Shown: positions 26,482 through 36,321, numbered from the stretch's first letter. The stretch: DNA of 64,000 nucleotides from Flavobacterium antarcticum DSM 19726 (GCF_000419685.1 NZ_ATTM01000002.1:310001-374000); one strand, 5' to 3'. The notes: generated from the letters alone by a model not told the origin. Made by a program: numbers and translations.

Positions 26482-28680
26482 TTAATAACAATCGGCTAAA
26501 ATTTGACCATTTGACTTAAATGTTTGAAAATCGCATCCGTCTTTTTCGCAAATGCAAGTTAACACCGATTCAACATCTTTTTGCATTTTTAAAGCACCGC
26601 AAATCATAATAACGCCATTAGTTTTCAATAAGGTCAGGAAAAATTCTTGGTCGCGAAGAATCAAATCCATCACATATTGAGGCGAATCTTGTCGAGATAA
26701 AGCGAGATGAAAAGACTTCAATTTCGCGTCTTGTAGATGTTTGTCAGCAATTTCAACATAGCGTTTCGTAAGCTCATTTTCTTTGCGAAAACCACAGTAC
26801 AAATGCGTTTCTATCTTCTTTTTATTTTCGTCAAGCATACCTAAAAAAGGCGCAATTCCGGTTCCATTTGAAATCAAAGCCACTTTGGACGCTTTCTTCG
26901 GAAAATGAAAATGCGAATTTTTAATTAATCGTGCTTTAATTTCAATGCCATTTTCCAAATCATATAAAAATGGAGAACCCAAACCATTTCGATGCAAACG
27001 AACAATTAATTGTACTGAATTATTGACTTTTCCAACCGAATAAAAACGCTCAATAGAATTGCCTTTCGGATAAATAGCCAATAAATCACCTGATTTGAAT
27101 TTGGTAAACAAATTTGGTTTCAAATTAATTCGGAAAGTCGTGACGTCGTCTGAAGTAATTTCCGCTCTATCAATTACTTTCAACTGCTGTAGTTTTGGTA
27201 ATTTCTGACTGTACAAAGACGGAGCTGTTGCAATGGCAAGCGTATTTATATTTGCCCAATCAGCCACCCATTTCGTGAATTCCTCTGCCGATTTATCATT
27301 TACGGTATAAAGTCCAAGTGCTTTTTGAGTCCAACTTTGTTGTGCCAATAATTCATCTACTTTTTTGGCATATTCACAAAAATCAGGATACGATTTTGAA
27401 CCAAATCCAACAACTGAATAAGCGATTTTTTGGTTTTGAGAAAATTGATTTACTAGTTTTTCAAATTTAGAAGCGTTTGTCGGTGCTTCGCCTATACCGT
27501 AAGTGGACGTAAAAACAACCAACTGTTTTGCCCTTGGAAACGCAGCAAAATGATTCATATCCGTCAAATACGATTTCTTTCCATTAGCTTGCAATTGAAT
27601 GTGAATCTGATTTGCAAATCCAAAAGTCGTCCCGTTTTCCGAACCAACTAAAAGAATGAATTCGCAATCTTTGGCTTTATACTTATTTTTTACTTTCGTC
27701 TTCGTACGCTTTAAAGTAATGGCAAATCCGGAATAAATAAACAGCAAAATGTTGAGTGACGCAAACGCTAAAATAAGTGACCAAACCCAATGTATTTGGC
27801 CAGTATGCAAATCAAAACTAAACTTTTCGACAAGGTGGGTAAAAGGATATTTTCTTTCAGCTACAATTTGACCGGTAATTTGATTCAGCGTGAGTTCGCG
27901 GTCTTTCAATTTCAATACGAAAAATTCATCCGGATCGTCTTCCATAAAAGGAAATTCGATTTTAGAAACTTCCGCAAGTTTTATTTCTTTAAAGACAGCA
28001 AAATCACTTATAGTACGTTTTGCTAGAGTTTTATTTTCGGCGAACGATGTTTTGCTAACTTTTTCTTTAGGAATAATTTCAAAGCGAATTAAAAATAAAT
28101 AAGTTCCAGTTAAAGCAATAATCAAAACGGGAATCAGCATAATTCTCCCAGTCACAACGTGTAAATACTGCGACAAAGAATCAGAGCTGACTTTAGAAAA
28201 GAATTTTAAAATTCCATTTTGTCTTTTAATCAACAATATGGCTCCAGAAATTGCAATTAGAAAAAAGAGAAAGGAGGCAAAACCAACGATGAAACGACCA
28301 GTTTCATGGAGAAATAAAGACCGATGTAAAGTAATATTCCACTTTACAAATTCGCTTTTTTCGATTGTTTTTCCAAGAATTTCAGCTGAATTGGGATTGA
28401 TATACCCTTTGATTTCATTACCCTCTGCATCAAATGCTTCAAGTGAAACAAACTGATTGTGGTCAACTGAAATGTTAGTAATTTCAGGATATTTAGCTTT
28501 TAATGCCGGTAAAAATTGGTGCAGCGTTATTTCATCGAAATTAGCAACACCGTACGGGTTAGTTTTTTCGTTTGCCGTATCAATCGCCAGTACCACTCCA
28601 GTTAAAGAAGCAATTACTAAAACGAATGATGCTAAAATAGCCAGCACCAAATGTGCATACCTCCAAATTGATGCTGTCAT
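26482..28680 (-). CDS. PepSY membrane protein fused to flavodoxin/FNR reductase (XusC-like)
   Basis: A 732-aa inner-membrane reductase. The N-terminal ~330 residues are a PepSY/PiuB-type transmembrane unit (four helices; HRSLFLHETGRFIVGF and FDLHTGQIHWVWSLIL with heme-type His). Then comes a flavodoxin domain (GSENGTTFGFANQI, TSTYGIGEAPTNASKF), followed by a ferredoxin-NADP reductase part with RFYSVGK for FAD and SNGTGIAPFLGML for NAD(P). It should pass electrons from cytosolic NAD(P)H across the membrane. In the Bacteroides XusABC system a PepSY protein is the third component, thought to release iron from siderophores. It lies 9 bases from apbE and 7 from the DUF2271 gene. Confidence 0.9.
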   Translation of the reverse strand: MTASIWRYAHLVLAILASFVLVIASLTGVVLAIDTANEKTNPYGVANFDEITLHQFLPALKAKYPEITNISVDHNQFVSLEAFDAEGNEIKGYINPNSAEILGKTIEKSEFVKWNITLHRSLFLHETGRFIVGFASFLFFLIAISGAILLIKRQNGILKFFSKVSSDSLSQYLHVVTGRIMLIPVLIIALTGTYLFLIRFEIIPKEKVSKTSFAENKTLAKRTISDFAVFKEIKLAEVSKIEFPFMEDDPDEFFVLKLKDRELTLNQITGQIVAERKYPFTHLVEKFSFDLHTGQIHWVWSLILAFASLNILLFIYSGFAITLKRTKTKVKNKYKAKDCEFILLVGSENGTTFGFANQIHIQLQANGKKSYLTDMNHFAAFPRAKQLVVFTSTYGIGEAPTNASKFEKLVNQFSQNQKIAYSVVGFGSKSYPDFCEYAKKVDELLAQQSWTQKALGLYTVNDKSAEEFTKWVADWANINTLAIATAPSLYSQKLPKLQQLKVIDRAEITSDDVTTFRINLKPNLFTKFKSGDLLAIYPKGNSIERFYSVGKVNNSVQLIVRLHRNGLGSPFLYDLENGIEIKARLIKNSHFHFPKKASKVALISNGTGIAPFLGMLDENKKKIETHLYCGFRKENELTKRYVEIADKHLQDAKLKSFHLALSRQDSPQYVMDLILRDQEFFLTLLKTNGVIMICGALKMQKDVESVLTCICEKDGCDFQTFKSNGQILADCY

Positions 28681-28687
28681 ATTTTAT

Positions 28688-29173
28688 TTACTGAACTTTG
28701 TTAAGTTTTACGTATCTAATGTAACCTTTACCTTCTGTTTTTGTTGAAATTCCTTCTGTTGTTAAAGGAATTTCAACATCTTTTACGTTGTACATATCAT
28801 CTTCAACAGCGGTTTCAAAACGCAATTTGTAGCCTTTATTCATTTTAGATTCATCAAGTGAAAAAGTCGTAATACTTCTATTTCCAGCTGCAATGGAAGC
28901 GCCCGTCATTGCACTCAAATTTTCCTTCTTTTTACCCAATTTTTTATTCCATTCCTTGAAGCCGTTATACCATTGTTTATCAGGACCCATAACGTACAAA
29001 GTCTTTTCGTAGTTGCCTTGAGCATCGATCAATGAAACAATTACATACGCTTCTAATCCGTCGTAATTCGTCATTTGAAGCATGCATTTATATTTAGCTT
29101 CTTGTGCTGAAACATTCAGATTTACTAAAAGTACTAGTAAACCAACCATCCATAATTTTAGATTATTTTTCAT
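28688..29173 (-). CDS. DUF2271 periplasmic protein, candidate flavinylated carrier
   Basis: A 161-aa exported protein (signal peptide up to VSAQ, residue 24) of the DUF2271 family. It contains AMTGASIAAGNR, where T90-G91-A92-S93 fits the [S/T]GA[S/T] context in which ApbE attaches FMN to NqrC/RnfG-like proteins. With apbE and a PepSY-flavoreductase in the same operon, a role as a covalent-flavin electron shuttle between membrane and periplasmic ferric siderophore is a reasonable inference, not shown by sequence alone. Confidence 0.82.
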   Translation of the reverse strand: MKNNLKLWMVGLLVLLVNLNVSAQEAKYKCMLQMTNYDGLEAYVIVSLIDAQGNYEKTLYVMGPDKQWYNGFKEWNKKLGKKKENLSAMTGASIAAGNRSITTFSLDESKMNKGYKLRFETAVEDDMYNVKDVEIPLTTEGISTKTEGKGYIRYVKLNKVQ

Positions 29174-29236
29174 ATTGTACTATTTAAATAAAAGTATTTT
29201 TTGAACGGAAATCATTCAAAAAATCCTCCAATTGTA

Positions 29237-30715
29237 TTATTTTAAAAATTCTACAGAAACATTAGTTGCTCTAAGCGATTCGTTTTCTAACGCCAAATCA
29301 TAAGCCGTCTCGTCAAATTCAGTTTTGATGTCTTTTTTAGCCCCATTAGATATTAAATATTTCAAAACCGTATCTTCTTTTGCAACTAACGCAGCTTTAT
29401 GCAAAGCGGTCATTCCTTCCTTGTTTTTTGCATTAATGTCGCCACCTAATTCTGCTAATTTTGTAAAAAGGTTTAAATCATTTTTTGCTACAGCTAAATG
29501 ATACAAGGTATTTCCATCCTTTTGTGGTATTGTAAAGTTTAAACCTGCTTTTTGCAATAAGTCAAATTTAGCTTGAAATTCGTCTTTTGCTTCTTTTTTA
29601 GCTGATGCCGGTCTATAAGATTGAATCCAATAATAAGCTAAATTATTTCCGATTTTGTCAATTACATTTGCTTTTGCGCCATTTGCCAATAAAAATGCAA
29701 CCATATCCGAAGAACCATTTTCAACTGCAAAATTCAATGCCGAAAGGCCTTTTGAATTTGTCGCATTCACGTCTTTTACTCTTGAAATAATGCTTTTTAC
29801 CAAATCAATACTTCCACGAGTGGCGTTCATCAAAACCGAATTTCCTTCTTTATCTTGGTGGTTTACATCTACATTTTTAGATAAGAAATAAGCGATGATT
29901 TCATCTTGCTTTTGTTTCCGAACCAAATTGTGCAATACATTTTCGCCATTATCTCCCTCAGCATTTGGGCTAACCTTTAAATCTTCAACCAAATATTTAT
30001 AAGCGTCCAAACCAGCAGATGAAGACCTTGTTCCTTGTGAAGCAATAATCATCGCTCTTCCGTCAAATTTAATTCCCTTTTTATTTAGCTTTTGCAAAAG
30101 CGCAACATCACCAGTTCTTGCCGCATAATTAAACGCGGTATTTCCTAAATCATCTTTATCATTTAAAGAAAGTCCTTTGGTAGCAAGATAATCTGCTAAT
30201 TTCAAATCGGAGTCGTTTGAAATAGCAAGAAGCAGTAAGTTGGCACCGTTTTTATATTTTTGTTTTGGATTGGTTCCTGCTTTAAAAAACAATTCATACA
30301 AATCAGGATTAGCTTGTCCATTTGAAGCTGCAAATACAAGAGCCGTCGCGCCTTTGTCATCAGTTAAATTAATGTCCGCACCTTTTTCTAAAAGATATTT
30401 TACCAATGCTACATTACCACGGTAAGCAGCCCAATGCAAGTAAATCCGACCATCATGCGTCAATTTTTTTACACTATTTCCTTCTTGCTCTACTAAAAAT
30501 TTAATCGTATTTAACGAAGCGTCGTTGTTGATAGCAAGTGTCACAACATCAAAGTTGTTTTTGTTTGCTTCAGAAACACTGTTCCCTTTTTTGATTTCTG
30601 CTTGAACGGTGCTTAATTCTGGATTTTTTTTCCAAAAATCAGCATTCAATAATGAATTTTGAGCATTTGAAAAACCGGCCGTTAAAAGCAGTGCGATAAA
30701 CAATATTTTTTTCAT
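29237..30715 (-). CDS. Periplasmic ankyrin-repeat protein
   Basis: A 492-aa exported protein (signal peptide ending SNAQ) made almost wholly of ankyrin repeats, about twelve. The clearest are DGRIYLHWAAYRGNVALVKYLLEKGADINL, AVENGSSDMVAFLLANGAKANV and EGMTALHKAALVAKEDTVL, each read in pieces. No enzymatic domain. Sited inside the siderophore operon, it may scaffold the receptor/reductase parts or protect against oxidative stress as some periplasmic ankyrins do; both are guesses. A terminator-like hairpin separates it from the DUF4374 gene upstream. Confidence 0.88.
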   Translation of the reverse strand: MKKILFIALLLTAGFSNAQNSLLNADFWKKNPELSTVQAEIKKGNSVSEANKNNFDVVTLAINNDASLNTIKFLVEQEGNSVKKLTHDGRIYLHWAAYRGNVALVKYLLEKGADINLTDDKGATALVFAASNGQANPDLYELFFKAGTNPKQKYKNGANLLLLAISNDSDLKLADYLATKGLSLNDKDDLGNTAFNYAARTGDVALLQKLNKKGIKFDGRAMIIASQGTRSSSAGLDAYKYLVEDLKVSPNAEGDNGENVLHNLVRKQKQDEIIAYFLSKNVDVNHQDKEGNSVLMNATRGSIDLVKSIISRVKDVNATNSKGLSALNFAVENGSSDMVAFLLANGAKANVIDKIGNNLAYYWIQSYRPASAKKEAKDEFQAKFDLLQKAGLNFTIPQKDGNTLYHLAVAKNDLNLFTKLAELGGDINAKNKEGMTALHKAALVAKEDTVLKYLISNGAKKDIKTEFDETAYDLALENESLRATNVSVEFLK

Positions 30716-30761
30716 GTTCTGCGTTTTTGCGAGAACTACTAATTCTCCTATTACTACTTAA

Positions 30762-30794
30762 AAATTCCGTGTAGCAAAAAACTACACGGAATTT
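30762..30794 (-). terminator. Perfect 13-bp hairpin, partial terminator inside the siderophore operon
   Basis: AAATTCCGTGTAG (30762-30774) and CTACACGGAATTT (30782-30794) form a perfect stem with a 7-base loop; on the minus strand a short T run follows. Placed between the DUF4374 and ankyrin genes, it would let receptor and lipoprotein be made in excess over the downstream genes. Confidence 0.75.
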
Positions 30795-30820
30795 GTATTA
30801 TTATAAATTACGAACAAACT

Positions 30821-32176
30821 TTAGAACGCACCTGAAAAGTGATTTCCAGGTTTGTTGATTAATTTAGCTCCTTCAGTAATTGTACCATTTTGACTGTTAA
30901 TAATGTAAATACGACCGTCTTTTCCTACTGGTGCTAAAGTCACATAAATGTCAAATCCATCGACTACAAATCCTTGGTATTGGAATAAATACAAATCAGC
31001 ATCATAAGGCAGATCTAATTTTTGTGCTGTTTTAGTATTCAAATCTACAAGTGCCAAGAAACTTTGCGACTGATTTGTTAAGCCAGAAACTGCAGAACCG
31101 CTGTGTGTATATGCTACAATTGCTTTTCCGTTTCCTGCATACCTCCAAGTTTCAATATACGAACCCGTTACACCTAATGCGGCATCTAAACTAAAAACGT
31201 ACGAATTATCATATTGGTTATTTTGACCAATTCTCAAGATGTGAGAACCTTGAGCATCTCTTTGTGTAGCTTGGTAAATACTGCCGTCGTCACCTAAAAA
31301 AGCATTAAAACTTCTGTAACCACTTGTGTCTCCGAAGCCTACTGTAGAAGTAATTACCACTGGATTATCTAGTGTTGGAAAATCAACTACAACTGATTTT
31401 GAACCTAAACGTGTAAAGTCTGATTGGTTTGCACCTGTAGCTGGGTCCGTTTTACGCATCCATGTACCGATGATTAATTTATTTCCTGCTTTATTTAAAA
31501 CGGGAGCGTCTAATCTAAAAATGTGGTGTCCTTGAATTTCTTCGGCATCATTCAAAGCAATTTCATACGATTTTACTTGAGAAATAAGTGAGTTTTGTAA
31601 ATCAAGAGACAATACATTTGCAGTTCCTCTTGTTCTTAAATAAGAGTCACCTTCGCCTGTAATTACCGTTGGTTTAGTAACATTCACAGCAATTCCTGTT
31701 TTGTCACCGTCAAATAATTTTGCCCATCTTGGAGCAGGTCCGGCATATTGAGAGATGTTTACTAAAGCTCCCGTTGGCGTAAAGTTTTGTCCACCACCCA
31801 CAATATATTTTGAATATTCACCACCATTTGCACCTGCATAAGCGATGCTGAAAAGTCGGCTACCGTCTTGAGATGCTTGTAAACGTGCAGTTCTGTTCGA
31901 TGGAACTACAAATCCATTTTCAAAAACATCATAAGATTTACTTGGGTCTTTAGCATTTTCCTTACTAATGGAATACACAATTGTTCCGCCATTTCCATCT
32001 CCAGGCGTTCCATTTTTGGTTCCCATAACAGCGCCTGCTACAGTAATCCATCGTCCTTCCGTTATTGGTGGTTCAGATGTTCCACTACCTTTATCATCGT
32101 CACTACAAGCAGTTGTGAAAATTAATGTACTGAAAAGTGCAGTTAAGGTTACGAATTTGAATACGGTTTTCTTCAT
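30821..32176 (-). CDS. DUF4374 siderophore-binding lipoprotein (XusB-like)
   Basis: A 451-aa surface or periplasmic lipoprotein: lipobox FTTAC at about residue 24, a short SDDDKG linker, then the DUF4374 beta-propeller-like domain. DUF4374 includes Bacteroides XusB, which binds catecholate xenosiderophores and pairs with the TonB receptor XusA. Here the receptor gene ends 12 bases upstream, the same order as xusA-xusB. The ligand of this protein is unknown. Confidence 0.9.
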   Translation of the reverse strand: MKKTVFKFVTLTALFSTLIFTTACSDDDKGSGTSEPPITEGRWITVAGAVMGTKNGTPGDGNGGTIVYSISKENAKDPSKSYDVFENGFVVPSNRTARLQASQDGSRLFSIAYAGANGGEYSKYIVGGGQNFTPTGALVNISQYAGPAPRWAKLFDGDKTGIAVNVTKPTVITGEGDSYLRTRGTANVLSLDLQNSLISQVKSYEIALNDAEEIQGHHIFRLDAPVLNKAGNKLIIGTWMRKTDPATGANQSDFTRLGSKSVVVDFPTLDNPVVITSTVGFGDTSGYRSFNAFLGDDGSIYQATQRDAQGSHILRIGQNNQYDNSYVFSLDAALGVTGSYIETWRYAGNGKAIVAYTHSGSAVSGLTNQSQSFLALVDLNTKTAQKLDLPYDADLYLFQYQGFVVDGFDIYVTLAPVGKDGRIYIINSQNGTITEGAKLINKPGNHFSGAF

Positions 32177-32188
32177 TATATATAAGTA

Positions 32189-34594
32189 TTAAAAATTATT
32201 GATTACGTAGTTTAATTTTAAGTAGAATGCTCTACCCGGTTTCTGAACAGCCATGTTGTCAAACACTTGTTCGTTAAAAATGTTTTTGGCATCGAAACTC
32301 ACAATATATTTTTTGCTTGGAAAAACATAGCTTACGCCCAAATCATGCAAATATTGCTGTGGAATGTCAAAAAATTCAGTACCGGAAGTATTGCCATATA
32401 ATTTCCTGATGTAGCTGAACGTATCAACAAACATAAAATGATAGTATAAATTCAATTGCGAATTTTGACCGATAACATTCTTAACGCCATATTGAACGCT
32501 TGCATTTGCAGTCAAAAAAGGTTCGTTCGGGATTTGATATTCGATTCCGTACACATCTTTAGTAGTCAAATTAAATTTTGAAGCATTCAATACAAAGCTC
32601 AAATTTTTCTTAAATGAATAATTCAGTTCGACGTCAAAACCAGTTGATTTCGTGTTTCCTTGATTGACAAAAGGCAAGGTTTGTACGTTTGAATTTAAAC
32701 TAGTTTGCACAGGCGTTCCAATTCGGTCGGTTACATTTCTAATAAAACCATTTACTCCAACTGAAAAATCGTGATTTTCTACTGTGAAATTTCCAAATTT
32801 TGCTCCAAGATTATAGTTTTTACTAATTTCAGGTCTTATGTTTGGATTTTCAGAAATATTATCTCCTGCGTCTCCAAAAACTTCATTTTCACTTGGCAAC
32901 CGCACACTTTTTTCAGCGGAAGCTAAAAGGGTAACTTTCGGCAAAAGCGCATAAGAAACTGCCATTCCGTAACCGTCTGTATTCACATTGCTCTTTACAA
33001 TATCTTCAACTCTTGTTGGCACACCGTCAATGGATTGAACAATTGGATTCATTCGCTCGATGTGTTGTTGGTAATACTTCCCAAAAAGCGTTGTTCTCAA
33101 TCTATTGTCTAAAGCAGTAAATTCATAGCTTAAAGAAGTAATGTTTTTAGTTAAATCTCGTGTTCCAAAAAACTTGCGTTCCAAAACTGATTTCAATTCA
33201 TCGTCATCACTTCGATCCACAACCGAAAATAAGTGGTTCAATAATATTTTATGATTGTCATTAATTGCATAAGACAAACCTGTTCTGATTGTTGCTACTT
33301 TTCTTTTAATAGTTGCAAGCGTTGGCGCACCTTGTTGAGCACCTTGCGGTCGGAGAATTGGCGTTCCATTTAAGTCTAAACTTTTTTCGCCAAACCAGTT
33401 GTAATTCCATTTTTCAGTATCATTTATTACGCGATTTCTTTCGCCATAAACACCATGAAAATTAAAATCTAAACCTTTCGTGAAAATTCCTTTTTTAGTA
33501 TAAGACAAATGAAGCAAATTCGCATCCGATTCTAAAAATCGACCTTTGTAAGGCGTAGTCATAAAAGTTCCGTGCTGCACTTGCTTGTACGAATCAGAAG
33601 TTGTAAAACCGATAAAGAACGAATCAGCCCATTTTACATCCGTAAAGCCAACTTCCACAACACTTCCCAACGAACGGAATTTGTCGTTAAAGCGTTTTGC
33701 TCGAACATAATCGTATTGGCCGTTTGGCAAAATATTATAAACGTTTTTACCCCAAACCTCATAATCGTTATCCGAATAATTCAAAAAGCCAGACGCTTTA
33801 AAAGTCAAACCTGATTTTTCCATACGATACAATCCGCTGAAATTAGTTTGAGCCGTATTGAAAGAGCCGTAGGAAGCCGAAACATTAAAATTATTTCTAA
33901 ACGAATTTTTTAATACAATATTGATGGCGCCTCCTAATGAATCATCAGACAAATATCCAGGAACAACACCTTTGTACACTTCGATTCGCTCAATGATTGC
34001 AGGCGGAATACTATTTAAATCAAAGGAAGAACCGTAAGTGGAGATTGGAATTCCATCTATAAAAATACGAACTGCATTTCCAGACAAACCATTAATCGCA
34101 TATTTTACTTCTGAACCTAATCCACCATTTTGACGAATTCGAACACCGGTCGTTCGGTCTAAAAGTTCATTGGTTTGCAAATTTCGAAGTCCTGCTACTT
34201 TTGTTTCGATGACATTTACCGCAAAACCCTTATTTTCTATTTTTTTCTTTTCAGATAAAGCAGTTACAACAACTTCTTTTAATTCTTCAGAACTTCTTTT
34301 CTGTAACTTTAAGTCTAATTTTAAAAAGGGAACATTCAAGTTGACACTTTGCAAACTGTTTTCCGCTTCCATTGAATTGGTTTCTAAAACATAAATACCA
34401 AAACTAACGTCGTTGATTTTAAATGCGCCATTTTCATTGGTTACCGCCGATTTTTGCGTTCCTTGAAGAAAGACCAGAACAGCAACAGCTGGTTCATTAT
34501 TTTCGAATAATAACGTTCCCGAAATGATCCCATTCTGTGCGAATGCGGAAAGACTTAGTAAAAAACTGAAGAATATAAAACCCGATCTAAACAT
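32189..34594 (-). CDS. TonB-dependent siderophore receptor (XusA-like)
   Basis: An 801-aa outer-membrane receptor. Signal peptide (to AFAQ), a carboxypeptidase-like regulatory domain (about 20-100, ISGTLLFENNEPAVAVLVF), TonB box/plug with EVVVTALSEKKK and AINGLSGNAVRIFIDGIPIS, then a 22-strand barrel ending YVINNF (C-terminal Phe). The start is the ATG at 34594, not the upstream TTG at 34618, because the promoter's -7 box reaches to 34616. It is the first gene of a six-gene operon with DUF4374, ankyrin, DUF2271, PepSY-reductase and ApbE, and is read as a ferric-siderophore importer on that context. Confidence 0.92.
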   Translation of the reverse strand: MFRSGFIFFSFLLSLSAFAQNGIISGTLLFENNEPAVAVLVFLQGTQKSAVTNENGAFKINDVSFGIYVLETNSMEAENSLQSVNLNVPFLKLDLKLQKRSSEELKEVVVTALSEKKKIENKGFAVNVIETKVAGLRNLQTNELLDRTTGVRIRQNGGLGSEVKYAINGLSGNAVRIFIDGIPISTYGSSFDLNSIPPAIIERIEVYKGVVPGYLSDDSLGGAINIVLKNSFRNNFNVSASYGSFNTAQTNFSGLYRMEKSGLTFKASGFLNYSDNDYEVWGKNVYNILPNGQYDYVRAKRFNDKFRSLGSVVEVGFTDVKWADSFFIGFTTSDSYKQVQHGTFMTTPYKGRFLESDANLLHLSYTKKGIFTKGLDFNFHGVYGERNRVINDTEKWNYNWFGEKSLDLNGTPILRPQGAQQGAPTLATIKRKVATIRTGLSYAINDNHKILLNHLFSVVDRSDDDELKSVLERKFFGTRDLTKNITSLSYEFTALDNRLRTTLFGKYYQQHIERMNPIVQSIDGVPTRVEDIVKSNVNTDGYGMAVSYALLPKVTLLASAEKSVRLPSENEVFGDAGDNISENPNIRPEISKNYNLGAKFGNFTVENHDFSVGVNGFIRNVTDRIGTPVQTSLNSNVQTLPFVNQGNTKSTGFDVELNYSFKKNLSFVLNASKFNLTTKDVYGIEYQIPNEPFLTANASVQYGVKNVIGQNSQLNLYYHFMFVDTFSYIRKLYGNTSGTEFFDIPQQYLHDLGVSYVFPSKKYIVSFDAKNIFNEQVFDNMAVQKPGRAFYLKLNYVINNF

Positions 34595-34615
34595 AATAAG
34601 TGCAATTGTTGTTTG

Positions 34616-34645
34616 CAAATTTATGTTTATTTAGACTACTTCCAA
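34616..34645 (-). promoter_or_regulatory. Promoter TTG-N19-TAAATTTG of the siderophore operon
   Basis: Minus-strand TTG at 34643-34645, a spacer of 19 bases, and TAAATTTG at 34616-34623; full match to the Bacteroidota consensus. It ends about 22 bases before the ATG. No Fur-box could be singled out with confidence. Confidence 0.75.
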
Positions 34646-35126
34646 ATAGAAAAGAGGATAGAGCTGCGAATTGCGAAGTCTGTTGCTCCTAATTACGCTT
34701 AATACAAAAACCACAGATTTTCACAATATAAAAGTCGAAATACATTTTTATTCAGTTAATTTTAAACGACATTTTGATTAAGATATCAATACTCATTCTA
34801 AATAATGAAAGTTTATCCGTTGAAAAGAACTAGAATCCGATTAATTAGTGGTAAAAAAAGAAAACTGAAAAAAAAAAATGTCGGTTTTAAATAATATTCG
34901 TTGTACAGTTAATATACGAGTCTTCGCTTTAATTAATAGACAAACTCCACTTATAAATACCTATTCATTTACTCGTTTCTACTAAAATTTCATTATTTTT
35001 TTATCATAGAATACACTAGAGAAACGGATAAACGAGCGCTAGTGGCTAAATATTCCCATCACGAAGTTCAATTATCTTTTTAGAAACGACTTTGAAACGT
35101 TCTTTAGTAATGCATTTTAAATTGAA
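34646..35126. other. Intergenic region, nothing recognised
   Basis: About 480 very AT-rich bases between the siderophore operon promoter and the 3' end of the 295-aa hypothetical gene. No ORF, hairpin with T run or repeat stands out. Confidence 0.5.
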
Positions 35127-36014
35127 TTAATGAGCGGGTTTTATATGTGTATGGATCATGTAGAACGTGATTGGTTTTAAGACTTTTCCGTTTTCAGGGT
35201 GAAAGCCCGGTCCATTAAAAAACTCCAGATTATTGTTAGTTTTACTGTACCACACAACTGGTTTGTTGTGCCTGAAAAAAATGGTGGTGTCACAAACTTG
35301 TATTTTTCTCAAATTGAGCAGCTCGTTATTTAAAGGCATTGTGGTATACAAGTCTAAAATACCAGTTGATTTGGTTTCACAATCAACGGCAATATAGTGG
35401 TCTTTTTGCCACTGCATACATTTCTTTTTCGGTGAAAGTAAGTATCCAAAACCACACAAAATACTGAACAGAAGTATAAAAGGCACAATCTGTTTTTTAT
35501 AAAAAGCACGCCTAATTTTTAGGTGAGCGGGGACTTTTTGTAAAAAGGGGTCTACTCCACCACTTCTATTATCGGTTTCAACACCCATCTTGGCAAATGG
35601 AACGGTATCCGTTACCTCTAAATTATTAGAAATCACAGGATCAGTCTTGAACGCTACTTCCTTTGAAAATTTAAAAAAAGGTCTAGGTTGGAAATCGACC
35701 AATATTGCCGCAATGTTCATTGCTTCTATATCTGTCAAATCCGTTTCTCCTTTAAAAAAAGTTTCAATGGGTCTGAATTTGTCTGTTTGTTCTTTTAATT
35801 TATTGCAGCAATTTGGGCCATAATCAAATTTAAAAAAAGCGGAGAAACTTTTTAAATCAGCAACGCTTGTATTTTGCAAAAAGATCTCGGCACACCACTT
35901 CCTTAATTTAGCACGAGAAGGATGCGCTAAAAAAGGAGCAGCAACTCCCGTTTTTTCGGAGCTGTACTTCCTTTTAATAGCCGCTTTATAATCTTCTAAC
36001 GTATTTTTTACCAT
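35127..36014 (-). CDS. Hypothetical single-pass membrane protein, 295 aa
   Basis: I do not recognise a named family. The first ~165 residues are soluble (VKNTLEDYKAAIKRKY, CAEIFLQNTSVADLKSFSAFFKF, a Cys pair NCCNKL). One transmembrane helix follows at about 173-192 (IVPFILLFSILCGFGYLL), then an exported C-terminal part with several Cys (KKKCMQWQ, VDCETK, QVCDTTIFF). It has an inside-out layout typical of signalling or small-molecule sensing membrane proteins. It is divergent from the lipoprotein/TPR-kinase/regulator set on the plus strand and shares the 344-base control region that carries a 10-bp phased repeat. Confidence 0.7.
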   Translation of the reverse strand: MVKNTLEDYKAAIKRKYSSEKTGVAAPFLAHPSRAKLRKWCAEIFLQNTSVADLKSFSAFFKFDYGPNCCNKLKEQTDKFRPIETFFKGETDLTDIEAMNIAAILVDFQPRPFFKFSKEVAFKTDPVISNNLEVTDTVPFAKMGVETDNRSGGVDPFLQKVPAHLKIRRAFYKKQIVPFILLFSILCGFGYLLSPKKKCMQWQKDHYIAVDCETKSTGILDLYTTMPLNNELLNLRKIQVCDTTIFFRHNKPVVWYSKTNNNLEFFNGPGFHPENGKVLKPITFYMIHTHIKPAH

Positions 36015-36024
36015 AAACTTAAAA

Positions 36025-36079
36025 GGAATTAGGAGGAATTCTTAGGAATTCTCGGAATCCGCGGGAATCATCGGAATTC
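36025..36079. repeat. GGAAT repeats phased at about 10 bp upstream of the 295-aa gene
   Basis: GGAAT occurs at 36025, 36035, 36045, 36054, 36064 and 36073, that is six times at 9-10 base steps, close to one helical turn. Units look like GGAATTCTTA. The array starts 11 bases upstream of the ATG of the minus-strand gene, so it lies in its leader or promoter. Cooperative binding by a repressor is one explanation. Confidence 0.7.
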
Positions 36080-36302
36080 CGTGTCTTTTCTACTGCGCAA
36101 AGCCCTTTACTTTGCCAAAGAATTAGTTTTTGTTCTATTTCGCGACAGGAACAAATATAAGAAACTACTTCTATAAGATGCTGCTGTGCAAACCCGAATT
36201 TTGATTCCGGGAAGTATAGTACTTCGGTGCTGCATGGGCTCACTTTACTTCCCTAAAGGTATATAAACCCAATTCATTTTAACAAACTGGTGGCTCTCAA
36301 AA

Positions 36303-36321
36303 TACGATTAAAGTAATCGTA
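36303..36321. promoter_or_regulatory. Palindrome TACGATTA-AAG-TAATCGTA before the mini-lipoprotein
   Basis: Perfect 8-bp arms with a 3-base centre, 38 bases before the ATG at 36359. Too close to be a terminator of the divergent gene; a dimeric regulator site is the likely reading. GGGCCC follows directly. Confidence 0.5.

Noticed and set aside
36019..36243. 74-codon minus-strand ORF
   Set aside because: It reads through the GGAAT array (giving SRGFREFLRIP-type periodic residues) and the divergent control region; explained by the repeat, not by a protein.
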